A program made the translations under genes and the position numbers. Source: Rheinheimera hassiensis (GTDB lineage: Bacteria; Pseudomonadota; Gammaproteobacteria; Enterobacterales; Alteromonadaceae). From it: 64,000 bases of DNA. Below the pieces are notes generated by a model. It had not been told where the DNA came from and ran no database searches. It worked only from the letters and a program-made list of their open reading frames with translations. Shown in pieces: positions 1 through 8,252 of the stretch; positions within the stretch are counted from its first letter, which is position 1, and each line of letters opens with the position of its first letter. The DNA is taken from NCBI RefSeq assembly GCF_022436675.1, contig NZ_JAKUJZ010000002.1, positions 62,001 to 126,000 on the forward strand. Reading direction: 5' to 3'.

Positions 1-631
1 CTACAGCTACAACCAGCAAATCAGCACGGCGTACCTGCGCTTCCAGGTTTTTGGTAAATTTGTGGCAAACCGTTGTAGTACAACCTGCCAGTAATAGCTC
101 CAGCGCCATTGGCCGGCCAACAATGTTGGAGGCACCCACGACAACTGCATCCATACCTTTTACATTAACACCGGTGCTTTGCAGCAGTGTCATAATGCCT
201 TTAGGCGTGCAGGAGCGCAGCGCTGGCATGCGCTGGGCTAAACGTCCAATATTGTATGGGTGAAAGCCGTCGACGTCTTTGTGCGGGTTTATGCGCTCTA
301 AAATGGCGGATGAATCTAAGCCGGCAGGTAACGGCAGCTGCACCAGAATACCGTCTACAGTGTTGTCGTTATTTAATTTATCAATTAATTCCAGCAGCTG
401 TTGTTCAGTGGTATCAGAGGGTAAGTCGTAAGATACAGAATGAAAGCCAACTTCTTCACAAGCCTTGCGCTTGCTGCCTACATAAACCTGGGACGCCGGG
501 TTTACCCCTACCAGCACTACGGCTAAGCCCGGTGCTCTTTTACCTGCTGCAACCCGGGCGCGAACCTGAGCGGCAACTTTATCTTTTGTTGCCTGGGCAA
601 CGGCTTTGCCATCAATAATTTGTGCTGTCAT
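1..631 (-). CDS. folD: Bifunctional methylenetetrahydrofolate dehydrogenase/cyclohydrolase (5' part; gene leaves the window)
   Basis: Interconverts 5,10-methylene-, methenyl- and 10-formyl-tetrahydrofolate with NADP in the cytosol, supplying one-carbon units. About 210 N-terminal residues are visible, beginning [13 protein letters not shown] at the ATG at 631. The substrate-site stretch [14 protein letters not shown], the loop [10 protein letters not shown] and the nucleotide-binding stretch ASNIVGRPM are all typical of FolD. The family is about 285 residues long, so roughly the last quarter is missing to the left of position 1. It is transcribed away from the tRNA cluster. No frame problems are seen. 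Confidence 0.95.
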   Translation of the reverse strand, partial: MTAQIIDGKAVAQATKDKVAAQVRARVAAGKRAPGLAVVLVGVNPASQVYVGSKRKACEEVGFHSVSYDLPSDTTEQQLLELIDKLNNDNTVDGILVQLPLPAGLDSSAILERINPHKDVDGFHPYNIGRLAQRMPALRSCTPKGIMTLLQSTGVNVKGMDAVVVGASNIVGRPMALELLLAGCTTTVCHKFTKNLEAQVRRADLLVVAV

Positions 632-762
632 TTGCTTACGTCTCTGCCATGATTTTACTGTGTTATATTTTCGCACAGCTACCAGCAGAACTCCATCCTG
701 CAATGGGCACGGCACAATAGGTTCAAATAATAGGCAATCAGTTGATTTGTGCAAAAAAAGGT

Positions 763-791
763 TTGACGCTATTGCTGGGCGGCTGTAATAT
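763..791 (+). promoter_or_regulatory. Sigma70 promoter of the tRNA cluster
   Basis: TTGACG at 763-768 (5 of 6 match to the -35 consensus), a 17-nt spacer, then TAATAT at 786-791. The next bases (792-800, TCCGCCCCG) form a GC-rich discriminator, as in stable-RNA promoters under stringent control. The first tRNA begins 30 nt downstream. Position and composition are seen; the stringent-control reading is inference. Confidence 0.65.
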
Positions 792-820
792 TCCGCCCCG
801 TTGCAGCAGTGCAGCAAAGT

Positions 821-897
821 CGGTGATTGGCGCAGCTTGGTAGCGCACTTGGTTTGGGTCCAAGGGGTCGCAGGTTCAAATCCTGCATCACCGACCA
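821..897 (+). tRNA. tRNA-Pro (anticodon TGG)
   Basis: 77-nt cloverleaf with encoded CCA. The acceptor stem is CGGTGAT/ATCACCG, and the anticodon loop TTTGGGT lies between CTTGG and CCAAG, giving anticodon TGG. The T-loop is TTCAAAT. Identical in sequence to the copy at 1164-1240. Confidence 0.97.
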
Positions 898-963
898 ATT
901 TTAAAATGGTTTGGTATACAACATACCTGTCATTAAATTTATAGCTTGGTAGGGCTTCGATTT

Positions 964-1040
<77 letters not shown>

Positions 1041-1064
1041 TAACAAGCGCAAAACAGTTTCAGT

Positions 1065-1141
1065 GGTGGTTGTAGCTCAGTTGGTAGAGCCCCGGATTGT
1101 GATTCCGGTTGTCGTGGGTTCGAACCCCATCATCCACCCCA
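1065..1141 (+). tRNA. tRNA-His (anticodon GTG)
   Basis: Cloverleaf with the extra 5' G(-1) opposite C73 that is specific to tRNA-His, anticodon GTG inside GGATTGTGATTCC, T-loop TTCGAAC and encoded CCA. The acceptor strands GTGGTTG and CATCCAC pair except for a T:T opposition at position 5:68, where most relatives have a Watson-Crick pair. Confidence 0.96.
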
Positions 1142-1163
1142 TCTTTCTTTGAGTTCATATAGT

Positions 1164-1240
1164 CGGTGATTGGCGCAGCTTGGTAGCGCACTTGGTTTGG
1201 GTCCAAGGGGTCGCAGGTTCAAATCCTGCATCACCGACCA
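1164..1240 (+). tRNA. tRNA-Pro (anticodon TGG), second copy
   Basis: Same 77-nt sequence as the tRNA at 821-897, including encoded CCA. The two copies bracket tRNA-Arg and tRNA-His, so they are direct repeats able to recombine. A decayed third copy of the 3' portion follows immediately. Confidence 0.97.
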
Positions 1241-1257
1241 TTCTCCCTTAAGTTAAA

Positions 1258-1302
1258 TAAGCTCACTTGGTTTAGATTCTGCATCTCGGATAAATCTCCC
1301 TT
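1258..1302 (+). pseudogene. Decayed tRNA-Pro fragment
   Basis: GCTCACTTGGTTT at 1261-1273 matches the tRNA-Pro stretch GCGCACTTGGTTT. AGATTCTGCATCTCGGATA at 1274-1292 then matches AAATCCTGCATCACCGACC from its T-arm and acceptor, with the anticodon 3' strand and variable region missing. The following AATCTCCCTT even resembles ATTCTCCCTT just after the intact tRNA at 1241. It cannot fold into a tRNA. Remnant of a tandem duplication with an internal deletion. Confidence 0.6.
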
Positions 1303-1390
1303 CTTTAGAGTAAATGCTTTTTTACAGCAATTATCCACAGTCAGTTATTAAACAATAAAATCCAGTTCCCAAATCCTTAAATCTTATTGT

Positions 1391-1927
1391 ATGCTGCTAT
1401 TTAATATCAGATTAAGGATGATTATCTTGATAATTGCTGAAACCCCACGCTTGCGTATCCGGCATCTTACGGCTGCAGATGCTGCCTTTACTTGCCAGCT
1501 GTTAAATGAACCCTCTTTTATTGAAAATATTGCTGATCGTGGTGTGCGCTCCAAGTTAGACGCTCTGCATTATTTGGCCGAGGGGCCAATTAAAAGTTAT
1601 CAGCAACATGGCTACGGCTTATTTCTGGTAGAAACCAGCGATAATAAAATACCGATTGGGTTTTGCGGACTGCTGTTTCGCGACTATCTGCAAGAAACAG
1701 ATATCGGCTTTGCGTTTGCACCTCAGTTCTGGGGCAAGGGCTATGCGCTTGAGGCGGCTTCTGCAGTGCTGCATTTTGGCTACCAGAAGGCTAAACTCAG
1801 ACGTATTGTTGGCCTGGTCAGTGCCGGTAATCTCCCGTCAATTAAAGTATTAACCCGCTTAGGTCTGAGTTTTGAGAAAGTAGTGCAAGTTCAGCCGTCA
1901 TTAAAAGATGTTCAGCTGTATTCCTAA
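1391..1927 (+). CDS. GNAT-family N-acetyltransferase (RimJ/RimL-like)
   Basis: Predicted cytosolic acetyl-CoA dependent acetyltransferase; substrate unknown. It opens with the RimJ/RimL-like stretch ETPRLRIRHLTAADA. The acetyl-CoA binding region is FWGKGYALEAASAVLHFGY around residues 115-135, and the late motif NLPSIKVLTRLGLSFEKV is typical of protein or antibiotic N-acetyltransferases of this fold. Length (about 170-178 aa) is normal. The start is uncertain: neither the ATG at 1391 nor the in-frame ATG at 1418 has a well-spaced ribosome site, and homologues usually begin near the second. It stands alone between the tRNA cluster and proB. Confidence 0.8.
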   Translation: MLLFNIRLRMIILIIAETPRLRIRHLTAADAAFTCQLLNEPSFIENIADRGVRSKLDALHYLAEGPIKSYQQHGYGLFLVETSDNKIPIGFCGLLFRDYLQETDIGFAFAPQFWGKGYALEAASAVLHFGYQKAKLRRIVGLVSAGNLPSIKVLTRLGLSFEKVVQVQPSLKDVQLYS

Positions 1928-1940
1928 ACGCTGACAGAAA

Positions 1941-1955
1941 TGTAATTAAATTACA
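1941..1955. promoter_or_regulatory. Perfect 15-bp palindrome TGTAATTAAATTACA
   Basis: Two 7-nt arms around a central A, 14 nt after the acetyltransferase stop. It is too AT-rich for a convincing intrinsic terminator, and the nearest T run (TTTTT at about 1968-1972) is more than 10 nt further on. It could be an operator or a weak hairpin. No regulator is assigned. Confidence 0.35.
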
Positions 1956-2065
1956 GCTTTAGTCGTTTTTGTAGGCTGCGCTTTGTGAATGGTAGGTATT
2001 CACAATGGATATAGTTAATAAATATCAATAAGTTAATCGTTGAATGTCCCTATCTTTGTTTTTCT

Positions 2066-2099
2066 AAACTGTAACCTCGGTGGAATCAGGTTACAGTTT
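2066..2099 (+). terminator. 12-bp hairpin in the proB leader
   Basis: AAACTGTAACCT (2066-2077) and AGGTTACAGTTT (2088-2099) are exact reverse complements around a 10-nt loop, ending 38 nt before proB. The T-rich 3' arm runs into TTTTG, so it may terminate upstream transcription or act as an attenuator. The stem is not GC-rich and the T run is short. Confidence 0.5.
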
Positions 2100-2137
2100 T
2101 TGCTACTATAGCCGCCGGAACAACCATTGGAGGAGTT

Positions 2138-3259
2138 ATGATTAACCCATCCTGGCGGCGGGTCGTGCTTAAAGTTGGCAGTGCCCTGATAGCGCCGGAA
2201 AACCAGGGGTGTAGTGAACAGTTCCTGCGCCCCATCGCTGAATTTATCCGGCAGTGCCGGTTACAGGGTCTTGAAGTGATCCTGGTATCATCAGGTAGTG
2301 TGGCTGCTGGCCGCCATCATTTTAATTTTCAGCATCAACGAGTTCCTATCGCACTAAAACGGGCGATGGCAGCTGTTGGCCAGAATCAGCTAATGAATTT
2401 CTGGAGCCGCTGTTTTGACTTTCCTTGTGCACAGGTATTACTGACCCACGGTGATCTGAGCGACCGGGTGCGTCACGTTAATATTCAAAACACATTAAAA
2501 CGTTTACTCGACCATCAGATACTGCCTATCGTCAATGAAAACGATACGATAGCCACTGATGAACTAAAAGTAGGCGACAACGACAATCTGGCTGCTATGG
2601 TAGCTACGGTTGCTAACGCAGATGCTTTAATTATTTGTTCTGACGTTGATGGCCTGTATACCGCAGATCCAAACAAAGACCCAACAGCCAGCCTGATCCC
2701 CGAGGTGCGTATTATTGACCAGCGTATCTATACTCTGGCCGGTGGTGCTTCATCTAAAGTGGGTACCGGCGGTATGTACACCAAAATTGAAGCGGCGGAA
2801 AAAGCTGCTGCACATGGTATAGATACCGTTATTATTGATGGCCACAAACCAGACGGTTTTCAGTGTATTTTAGCGGGTAAAAATCCGGGCACCATTTTTT
2901 ATGGTCACGCTAAGCCCCTACCGGCTAAAAAACATTGGGTGCGGCACACACTCAGAGCCAAAGGCGAGATTTGGGTCGATGATGGCTGTGTCGAAGCTTT
3001 ATGCCGCCAGGGTGCTTCATTGTTGTGTAGCGGTATAGTAAACATTAGCGGTGAATTTGATTCAGGTGATGCCGTTCTGGTGCGCTGTGCTTCTGGTAAG
3101 CGTAAAATTGCCAAAGGTGTCAGCCGTTTTAGTGCCAGCGAATTGTTTTCTATTAAAGGTCAACAAAGCCGCGATATCGCTTCTTGCCTTGGCTATTGTC
3201 CAACGGGTAGTGATGCGGTGATCCATCGCAGTGAAATGATGTTACTGGAGAGAATATGA
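2138..3259 (+). CDS. proB: Glutamate 5-kinase
   Basis: First step of proline synthesis: ATP-dependent phosphorylation of glutamate to gamma-glutamyl phosphate in the cytosol. The N-terminal amino acid kinase domain (about residues 1-255) carries VVLKVGSALI, the loop VSSGSVAAGR, NENDTIATDEL with DNDNLAA, and the SKVGTGGMYTK stretch. The C-terminal PUA domain lies around residues 275-360. At 373 aa it has the full two-domain length. A strong GGAGGAG ribosome site precedes the ATG. Its stop overlaps the proA start by 4 nt, so the two are translationally coupled. Proline feedback is known for the family. Confidence 0.96.
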   Translation: MINPSWRRVVLKVGSALIAPENQGCSEQFLRPIAEFIRQCRLQGLEVILVSSGSVAAGRHHFNFQHQRVPIALKRAMAAVGQNQLMNFWSRCFDFPCAQVLLTHGDLSDRVRHVNIQNTLKRLLDHQILPIVNENDTIATDELKVGDNDNLAAMVATVANADALIICSDVDGLYTADPNKDPTASLIPEVRIIDQRIYTLAGGASSKVGTGGMYTKIEAAEKAAAHGIDTVIIDGHKPDGFQCILAGKNPGTIFYGHAKPLPAKKHWVRHTLRAKGEIWVDDGCVEALCRQGASLLCSGIVNISGEFDSGDAVLVRCASGKRKIAKGVSRFSASELFSIKGQQSRDIASCLGYCPTGSDAVIHRSEMMLLERI

Positions 3260-4509
3260 CTACCGATGTCGCGGCAACGATAGCCGCTAAAGCGTCACAG
3301 GCAGCTAAAGCTGTAGCAAATTTGACGACAGAGCAGAAAAACTTTGTCCTGCAGAGTATGGCAAACCACATCCGTAATGCCAGCGCTGCAATACTTGATG
3401 CGAATAAAGATGAAGTGGCCACGGCCAGTGCCAATGGCACTAGTGCAGCTATGCTCGACCGTTTAACACTGAATCATGACCGTATTGATGCCATGGCCAA
3501 AGCCATAGAGCAAATTATAGCCTTGCCGGATCCGGTTGGCGCAACGCGGCATATTGAACAGCGCCCAAACGGCATTAATATCGAAAAGCGCCGCATTGCA
3601 CTGGGCGTTATTTGTATGATTTACGAAGCACGGCCTAATGTAACTGCCGACGCAGGGGCTTTATGTTTTAAATCCGGTAATGCGGTTATTCTGCGCTGCG
3701 GCCGTGAGGCTATTCAAACCAGTCTGGCCATAGCGGCGGCGATGCAACAAGCGCTGCGCGAACATGATTTGCCCGATGAAGTCGTTAGCATAGTGCCGGA
3801 TCCTGATCGTGACTTAATGCTGGCACTGTTAAAACAGGATCAGTATATCGATTTGGTGATCCCACGTGGTGGTGAAGGCTTAATCCGCTTTGTTACCGAG
3901 CACAGCCGTATTCCGGTTATTCAGCATTACAAAGGTGTCTGTCATCTGTATGTTGACCAAAGCGCCGATTTAACTATGGCACTGGGGTTATTGCTTAACG
4001 GCAAAGTACAGCGGCCCGGTGTGTGTAATGCGCTCGAAGGCTTATTGGTAAACAAGCACATTGCCAGTGATTTTCTGCCGTTAGTAGCCAATGCGCTGGC
4101 ACAACATGATGTTATTGTTCACGCCTGTAAAAACAGTATCGGTTACTTTAATCAGGCGCAGCCGATTGCTGATAATGAGTTTGGTCAGGAATATCTGGCG
4201 CCGGAAATCGCTATCCGGATGGTAGATGATCTGGATGCCGCCATGGCCCACATTGACCAGTTTGGCAGCCAGCATACTGAGGTTATTTGCACAGCCGACC
4301 AGGCTAAGGCAGAGCGCTTTATCCGCCAGGTAGATTCTGCCGTGGTCATGCACAATGCCTCGTCACGTTTCTCTGATGGTGGTGAGTTAGGCTTAGGTGC
4401 TGAGATTGGTATTTCTACCAGTAAGCTGCATGCTTACGGCCCTATGGGCCTTGAAGCGCTAACGACTGAAAAATATGTGGTAACCGGCAGCGGCCAAACC
4501 CGTAGTTAA
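3256..4509 (+). CDS. proA: Gamma-glutamyl phosphate reductase
   Basis: NADPH-dependent reduction of the unstable gamma-glutamyl phosphate to glutamate-5-semialdehyde, acting together with ProB. It is an aldehyde dehydrogenase fold of 417 aa, the usual length. YEARPNVTADAGALCFKSGNA is the conserved ProA signature region (about residues 123-143), and the active-site cysteine lies in NGKVQRPGVCNALEGLLV. The C terminus holds SRFSDGGELGLGAEIGIST, also typical. It starts in an ATGA overlap with proB and ends before a terminator. Confidence 0.97.
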   Translation: MTTDVAATIAAKASQAAKAVANLTTEQKNFVLQSMANHIRNASAAILDANKDEVATASANGTSAAMLDRLTLNHDRIDAMAKAIEQIIALPDPVGATRHIEQRPNGINIEKRRIALGVICMIYEARPNVTADAGALCFKSGNAVILRCGREAIQTSLAIAAAMQQALREHDLPDEVVSIVPDPDRDLMLALLKQDQYIDLVIPRGGEGLIRFVTEHSRIPVIQHYKGVCHLYVDQSADLTMALGLLLNGKVQRPGVCNALEGLLVNKHIASDFLPLVANALAQHDVIVHACKNSIGYFNQAQPIADNEFGQEYLAPEIAIRMVDDLDAAMAHIDQFGSQHTEVICTADQAKAERFIRQVDSAVVMHNASSRFSDGGELGLGAEIGISTSKLHAYGPMGLEALTTEKYVVTGSGQTRS

Positions 4510-4533
4510 CAGCCGTCACTGCAGAGAGAAATT

Positions 4534-4573
4534 AACGCAGCAATAGTAATTTACTGACTATGCTGCGTTTTTT
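4534..4573 (+). terminator. Intrinsic terminator after proBA
   Basis: AACGCAGCA at 4534-4542 pairs with TGCTGCGTT at 4561-4569, extended inside by TAG/CTA with one bulge. A run of T residues follows directly. Confidence 0.85.
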
Positions 4574-4614
4574 ATTTTGTCGGCATACTGTCTTAGTACG
4601 GCCTTGTTAAGGGC

Positions 4615-4643
4615 TCGACGTCAGACATTTACCCCGCTATAAT
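4615..4643 (+). promoter_or_regulatory. Candidate sigma70 promoter for tig
   Basis: A perfect TATAAT at 4638-4643 lies 17 nt after TCGACG (4 of 6 match to -35). It is about 105 nt before the tig start and after the proA terminator. Confidence 0.55.
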
Positions 4644-4749
4644 GCCGCGTCCTATTTTATAACAGGTCTGGTTCAGTGCTGCGTTTTGATACCAGATCAC
4701 ACTAGTAAGGCGTTAATTACACGCCCGTTTTTGAATTTGAGGTAACAAG

Positions 4750-6060
4750 ATGCAAGTTTCTGTGGAAACCACTCAGGGTTTAGAGCGCCAAGTAACTATC
4801 ACTGTTCCGGCCGACAAAATTGACTCAGAAGTAAAAAGCCGTTTACGTGATCTGGCCAAGCGTCAGCGTATCGACGGTTTCCGTCCGGGCAAAGCGCCGG
4901 TAACACTGATCCAAAAGCGTTATGGTCTGGCAGTATTGCAGGAAGTTGCCGGTGAGCAAATGCAGCGTCATTTTTATGATGCCATTATTGCCAACAAACT
5001 GACTCCGGCAGGCTCACCAACTTTCGCTCCTGGCCAACTGGAGCAAGGTAAAGATTTAGAATTTAAAGCCACTTTTGAAGTGTATCCGGAAGTGGAAGTT
5101 AAAAACCTGGATAAAATTGAAGTAAGTAAGCCCGTTGTTGAGATTGCCGATGCCGATTTAGACAAGATGCTGGATACCCTGCGTAAACAACACGCTAAGT
5201 GGGAAGAGGCCACAGGCAAAGCGGCAATCGGCGATCGGGTAATTATTGATTTCGTAGGTTCTATTGACGGTGAAGAGTTTGAAGGCGGTAAAGCCACTAA
5301 CTTCACTTTAGAGCTGGGCCAGGGCCGTATGATCCCAGGTTTTGAAGACGGTATCGTAGGTAAGAAAGCCGGTGAGCAAGTTACTGTTGATGTTACTTTC
5401 CCGGAAGAATACCACGCCGAGAATTTAAAAGGTAAAGCGGCAAGTTTTGCTGTTACGGTAAATAAAGTAGAGCAGCAGGTACTGCCTGAACTGACTGACG
5501 AATTTGCCACCTTGTTTGGTTTAGAAACTGCCACTGTTGATGCACTGAAAGTAGAAGTGCGTAAAAACATGGAGCGTGAACTGAACCAGAATATCAAGGC
5601 TAAAGTAAAAGATCAGGTGATCAAAGGTTTACTGGCTAACAACGACGTAGACGTACCACAAGCACTGATTGCTGGCGAAGTAGACGTACTGCGTAAACAG
5701 GCTCTGCAGCGTTTTGGTAATAACGTGGATCCTAAGCAATTACCAGAATTGCCAGCGTCACTGTTTGAAGAACAAGCCAAAGATCGCGTAAAAGTAGGTT
5801 TGTTGCTCGGTGAAGTTATCAAAACGAATGAACTGAAAGTAGATGATAAAAAGGTTCAGGCGTTAATTGAAACTGTTGCTTCTGCTTATGAAGATCCGCA
5901 AGAAGTGGTACAGTACTACAACAGCAATAAAGAGCTGTTACAAAGCATGCGCAATGTAGCACTGGAAGAGCAAGCCATTGAAGTTATTCTGGCAGGCGCT
6001 AAAGTGACTGAACAAAAAGCGGCTTTTGACGAGATAATGAACCCGCAAGCCGCCAACTAA
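4750..6060 (+). CDS. tig: Trigger factor, ribosome-bound chaperone and prolyl isomerase
   Basis: Binds the ribosomal exit tunnel and protects nascent chains. The N-terminal ribosome-binding domain holds the signature GFRPGKAP (residues 44-51). The FKBP-type isomerase domain follows (about 150-245, with [14 protein letters not shown] and [17 protein letters not shown]). The long C-terminal helical substrate-binding arms reach to 436 aa. Length is standard. A GGTAACAAG leader precedes the ATG. It heads the conserved tig-clpP-clpX-lon series. Confidence 0.98.
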   Translation: MQVSVETTQGLERQVTITVPADKIDSEVKSRLRDLAKRQRIDGFRPGKAPVTLIQKRYGLAVLQEVAGEQMQRHFYDAIIANKLTPAGSPTFAPGQLEQGKDLEFKATFEVYPEVEVKNLDKIEVSKPVVEIADADLDKMLDTLRKQHAKWEEATGKAAIGDRVIIDFVGSIDGEEFEGGKATNFTLELGQGRMIPGFEDGIVGKKAGEQVTVDVTFPEEYHAENLKGKAASFAVTVNKVEQQVLPELTDEFATLFGLETATVDALKVEVRKNMERELNQNIKAKVKDQVIKGLLANNDVDVPQALIAGEVDVLRKQALQRFGNNVDPKQLPELPASLFEEQAKDRVKVGLLLGEVIKTNELKVDDKKVQALIETVASAYEDPQEVVQYYNSNKELLQSMRNVALEEQAIEVILAGAKVTEQKAAFDEIMNPQAAN

Positions 6061-6088
6061 CGTTGACTTATTTTGGCTTGACGGCTTT

Positions 6089-6120
6089 AATGGCTCGGAC
6101 AACAGTTCGGGCCATTTTAT
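6089..6120 (+). terminator. Terminator-like hairpin between tig and clpP
   Basis: A 12-bp stem (6089-6100 with 6105-6116, two G:T pairs) with a 4-nt AACA loop, followed by TTAT. The poor T run suggests partial termination, so some readthrough into clpP is possible. Confidence 0.65.
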
Positions 6121-6165
6121 TTTCTGCAACAGCAAAACCCAGCTATTTAAAGGGAACTCTGAAAT

Positions 6166-6789
6166 ATGTCTATGCCGCAACATTTAAATGATCTTGTCAG
6201 CGCACTGGTACCTATGGTTATTGAGCAAACCGCCAAAGGTGAACGGTCTTATGATATATATTCGCGCCTGTTAAAAGAGCGGGTAATTTTCTTAACCGGC
6301 CAGGTCGAAGATCACATGGCCAACCTGATTGTGGCGCAATTATTGTTCTTAGAATCAGAAAATCCGGAAAAAGACATCTATATTTATATTAACTCGCCAG
6401 GTGGCTCTGTTACCGCTGGTTTGTCAATTTACGACACCATGCGTTACATCAAGCCAGATATTGCTACGGTATGTGTCGGCCAGGCGGCTAGTATGGGCGC
6501 ATTTTTATTATCTGGTGGTACTAAAGGCAAGCGTTACTGTTTACCTAACGCACGGGTGATGATCCATCAGCCGTTAGGTGGTTTCCAGGGCCAGGCTACT
6601 GATTTTGAAATTCATGCCCGGGAAATTTTAAGCATTAAAGAGAAATTAAACCGCTTAATGGCTGAGCACTGTGATAAAAGTTATGAGCAGGTTTGCAAAG
6701 ATACTGAGCGTGATAATTTCTTAAGTGCGCAGCAAGCCTTGGATTATGGCCTGGTAGATGCCATATTAACCAATAGAGAAACGAAGTAA
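6166..6789 (+). CDS. clpP: ATP-dependent Clp protease proteolytic subunit
   Basis: Tetradecameric serine protease that degrades substrates unfolded and fed by ClpX or ClpA. The catalytic triad is visible as Ser109 in [11 protein letters not shown], His134 in MIHQPLGG and Asp183 in ERDNF. Length 207 aa is normal and includes a short propeptide. An AAAGGG ribosome site lies 10 nt before the ATG. It is followed after 55 nt by clpX, its partner ATPase, and both may also be read through from tig. Confidence 0.98.
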   Translation: MSMPQHLNDLVSALVPMVIEQTAKGERSYDIYSRLLKERVIFLTGQVEDHMANLIVAQLLFLESENPEKDIYIYINSPGGSVTAGLSIYDTMRYIKPDIATVCVGQAASMGAFLLSGGTKGKRYCLPNARVMIHQPLGGFQGQATDFEIHAREILSIKEKLNRLMAEHCDKSYEQVCKDTERDNFLSAQQALDYGLVDAILTNRETK

Positions 6790-6844
6790 TCATTTTAGGC
6801 AGCCCTGCGTTACAGGGCTGCACCGTAGTGAAAGAGGTAGTTAC

Positions 6845-8125
6845 ATGTCTGATCACCGCACTGACGGCGATAAGAACGGTAAACTGTTGTACTGTTCTTT
6901 TTGTGGCAAATCACAGCATGAAGTGCGTAAGTTGATTGCAGGCCCACAGGTTTATATTTGTGATGAATGCGTTGATTTATGCAATGACATCATCCGCGAG
7001 GAAATTAAAGACATTTCCCCGAAACGTGATGCCGACAAATTGCCGGTGCCGCGTGAGATCCGTAATCATCTTGACGATTATGTCATTGGTCAGGATCATG
7101 CGAAAAAAGTGCTGGCAGTGGCGGTGTATAACCATTACAAACGCCTGCGCAGTGCACAGCATAAACAAGATGTTGAGCTGGGTAAGAGTAATATTCTGCT
7201 GATAGGCCCTACCGGTAGCGGTAAAACCTTGCTGGCCGAAACGCTGGCCCGTTTACTCGATGTACCTTTTACCATGGCTGATGCGACCACCCTGACCGAA
7301 GCCGGTTATGTCGGGGAAGATGTCGAAAACATTATTCAGAAGCTACTGCAAAAATGTGACTACGATGTAGAAAAAGCCCAGCGTGGTATTGTTTATATCG
7401 ATGAAATCGATAAAATTTCGCGTAAGTCAGATAACCCGTCTATCACCCGTGATGTATCAGGTGAGGGCGTGCAGCAAGCGCTGTTAAAGCTGATTGAAGG
7501 TACTGTTGCCTCGGTACCACCGCAAGGTGGCCGTAAGCATCCACAGCAGGAATTCCTGCAGGTTGATACCTCAAAAATTCTGTTCATTTGTGGCGGCGCT
7601 TTTGCCGGCTTAGACAAAGTGATTGAGCAGCGCTGTGCCAAAGGTTCAGGTATTGGTTTTGGTGCTGAAGTGCGCAGCAAAGAAAGCACGCGCAGCTTAA
7701 GTGAGTCTTTCCGTGATGTAGAACCGGAAGATTTGGTGAAGTACGGTTTAATTCCGGAATTTATTGGTCGGTTGCCGGTTGTTGCCACCCTAACTGAGCT
7801 GGATTTAGCGGCCTTAGTGCAAATTCTCAGTGAGCCGAAAAATGCTCTGGTGAAGCAATTTGCGGCGTTATTCGCGATGGAAGAGGTAGAGCTGGAGTTC
7901 CGGGAAGACGCACTAAAAGCCATTGCACAAAAAGCAATGGAGCGGAAAACCGGCGCCCGTGGTCTGCGTTCTATTGTTGAAGGTGTGCTGCTGGATACCA
8001 TGTATGAACTGCCGTCAATGCAGGATGTGTCAAAGGTAGTGATTGACGAAACCGTGATCCGCGGTGAGAGTGACCCTATTTTGATTTATCAGAGCAGTGA
8101 GCCCGTTGCGGCTGAGTCGCATTAA
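6845..8125 (+). CDS. clpX: ATP-dependent Clp protease ATPase subunit ClpX
   Basis: AAA+ unfoldase that recognises tagged or native degrons and translocates them into ClpP. The N-terminal zinc-binding domain has Cys17, Cys20, Cys39 and Cys42. Walker A is GPTGSGKT at 121-128, Walker [10 protein letters not shown], the pore loop GYVGEDVE and the substrate-entry loop [10 protein letters not shown]. Length 426 aa is normal. An AAGAGG ribosome site lies 10 nt before the ATG, and a strong terminator follows. Confidence 0.98.
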   Translation: MSDHRTDGDKNGKLLYCSFCGKSQHEVRKLIAGPQVYICDECVDLCNDIIREEIKDISPKRDADKLPVPREIRNHLDDYVIGQDHAKKVLAVAVYNHYKRLRSAQHKQDVELGKSNILLIGPTGSGKTLLAETLARLLDVPFTMADATTLTEAGYVGEDVENIIQKLLQKCDYDVEKAQRGIVYIDEIDKISRKSDNPSITRDVSGEGVQQALLKLIEGTVASVPPQGGRKHPQQEFLQVDTSKILFICGGAFAGLDKVIEQRCAKGSGIGFGAEVRSKESTRSLSESFRDVEPEDLVKYGLIPEFIGRLPVVATLTELDLAALVQILSEPKNALVKQFAALFAMEEVELEFREDALKAIAQKAMERKTGARGLRSIVEGVLLDTMYELPSMQDVSKVVIDETVIRGESDPILIYQSSEPVAAESH

Positions 8126-8140
8126 TCCTGTCACAGGAAA

Positions 8141-8167
8141 AAAAAGGAGCTGAATCAGCTCCTTTTT
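8141..8167 (+). terminator. Intrinsic terminator after clpX
   Basis: AAAAAGGAGCTG and CAGCTCCTTTTT form a 12-bp hairpin with a 3-nt loop. The 3' arm supplies the T run. Confidence 0.92.
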
Positions 8168-8177
8168 CGTATATGTA

Positions 8178-8205
8178 ATTGAAGTTTTTAAAACGAACCC
8201 CATAT
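8178..8205 (+). promoter_or_regulatory. Heat-shock (sigma32/RpoH) type promoter of lon
   Basis: ATTGAAG at 8178-8184, a 13-nt spacer, then CCCCATAT at 8198-8205. This fits the sigma32 consensus CTTGAAA-N11-15-CCCCATNT, with the -10 element complete. It lies 48 nt before the lon start, after the clpX terminator. lon is a classic RpoH target in this group. Confidence 0.8.
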
Positions 8206-8252
8206 ACTGAAACATATTCGCGCCTGCAGTAACTAAATTCGAGAGAGAATCA

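Noticed and set aside
4974-5597. 207-aa open frame opposite tig
   Set aside because: Serine-rich antisense shadow of trigger factor with no recognisable domain.
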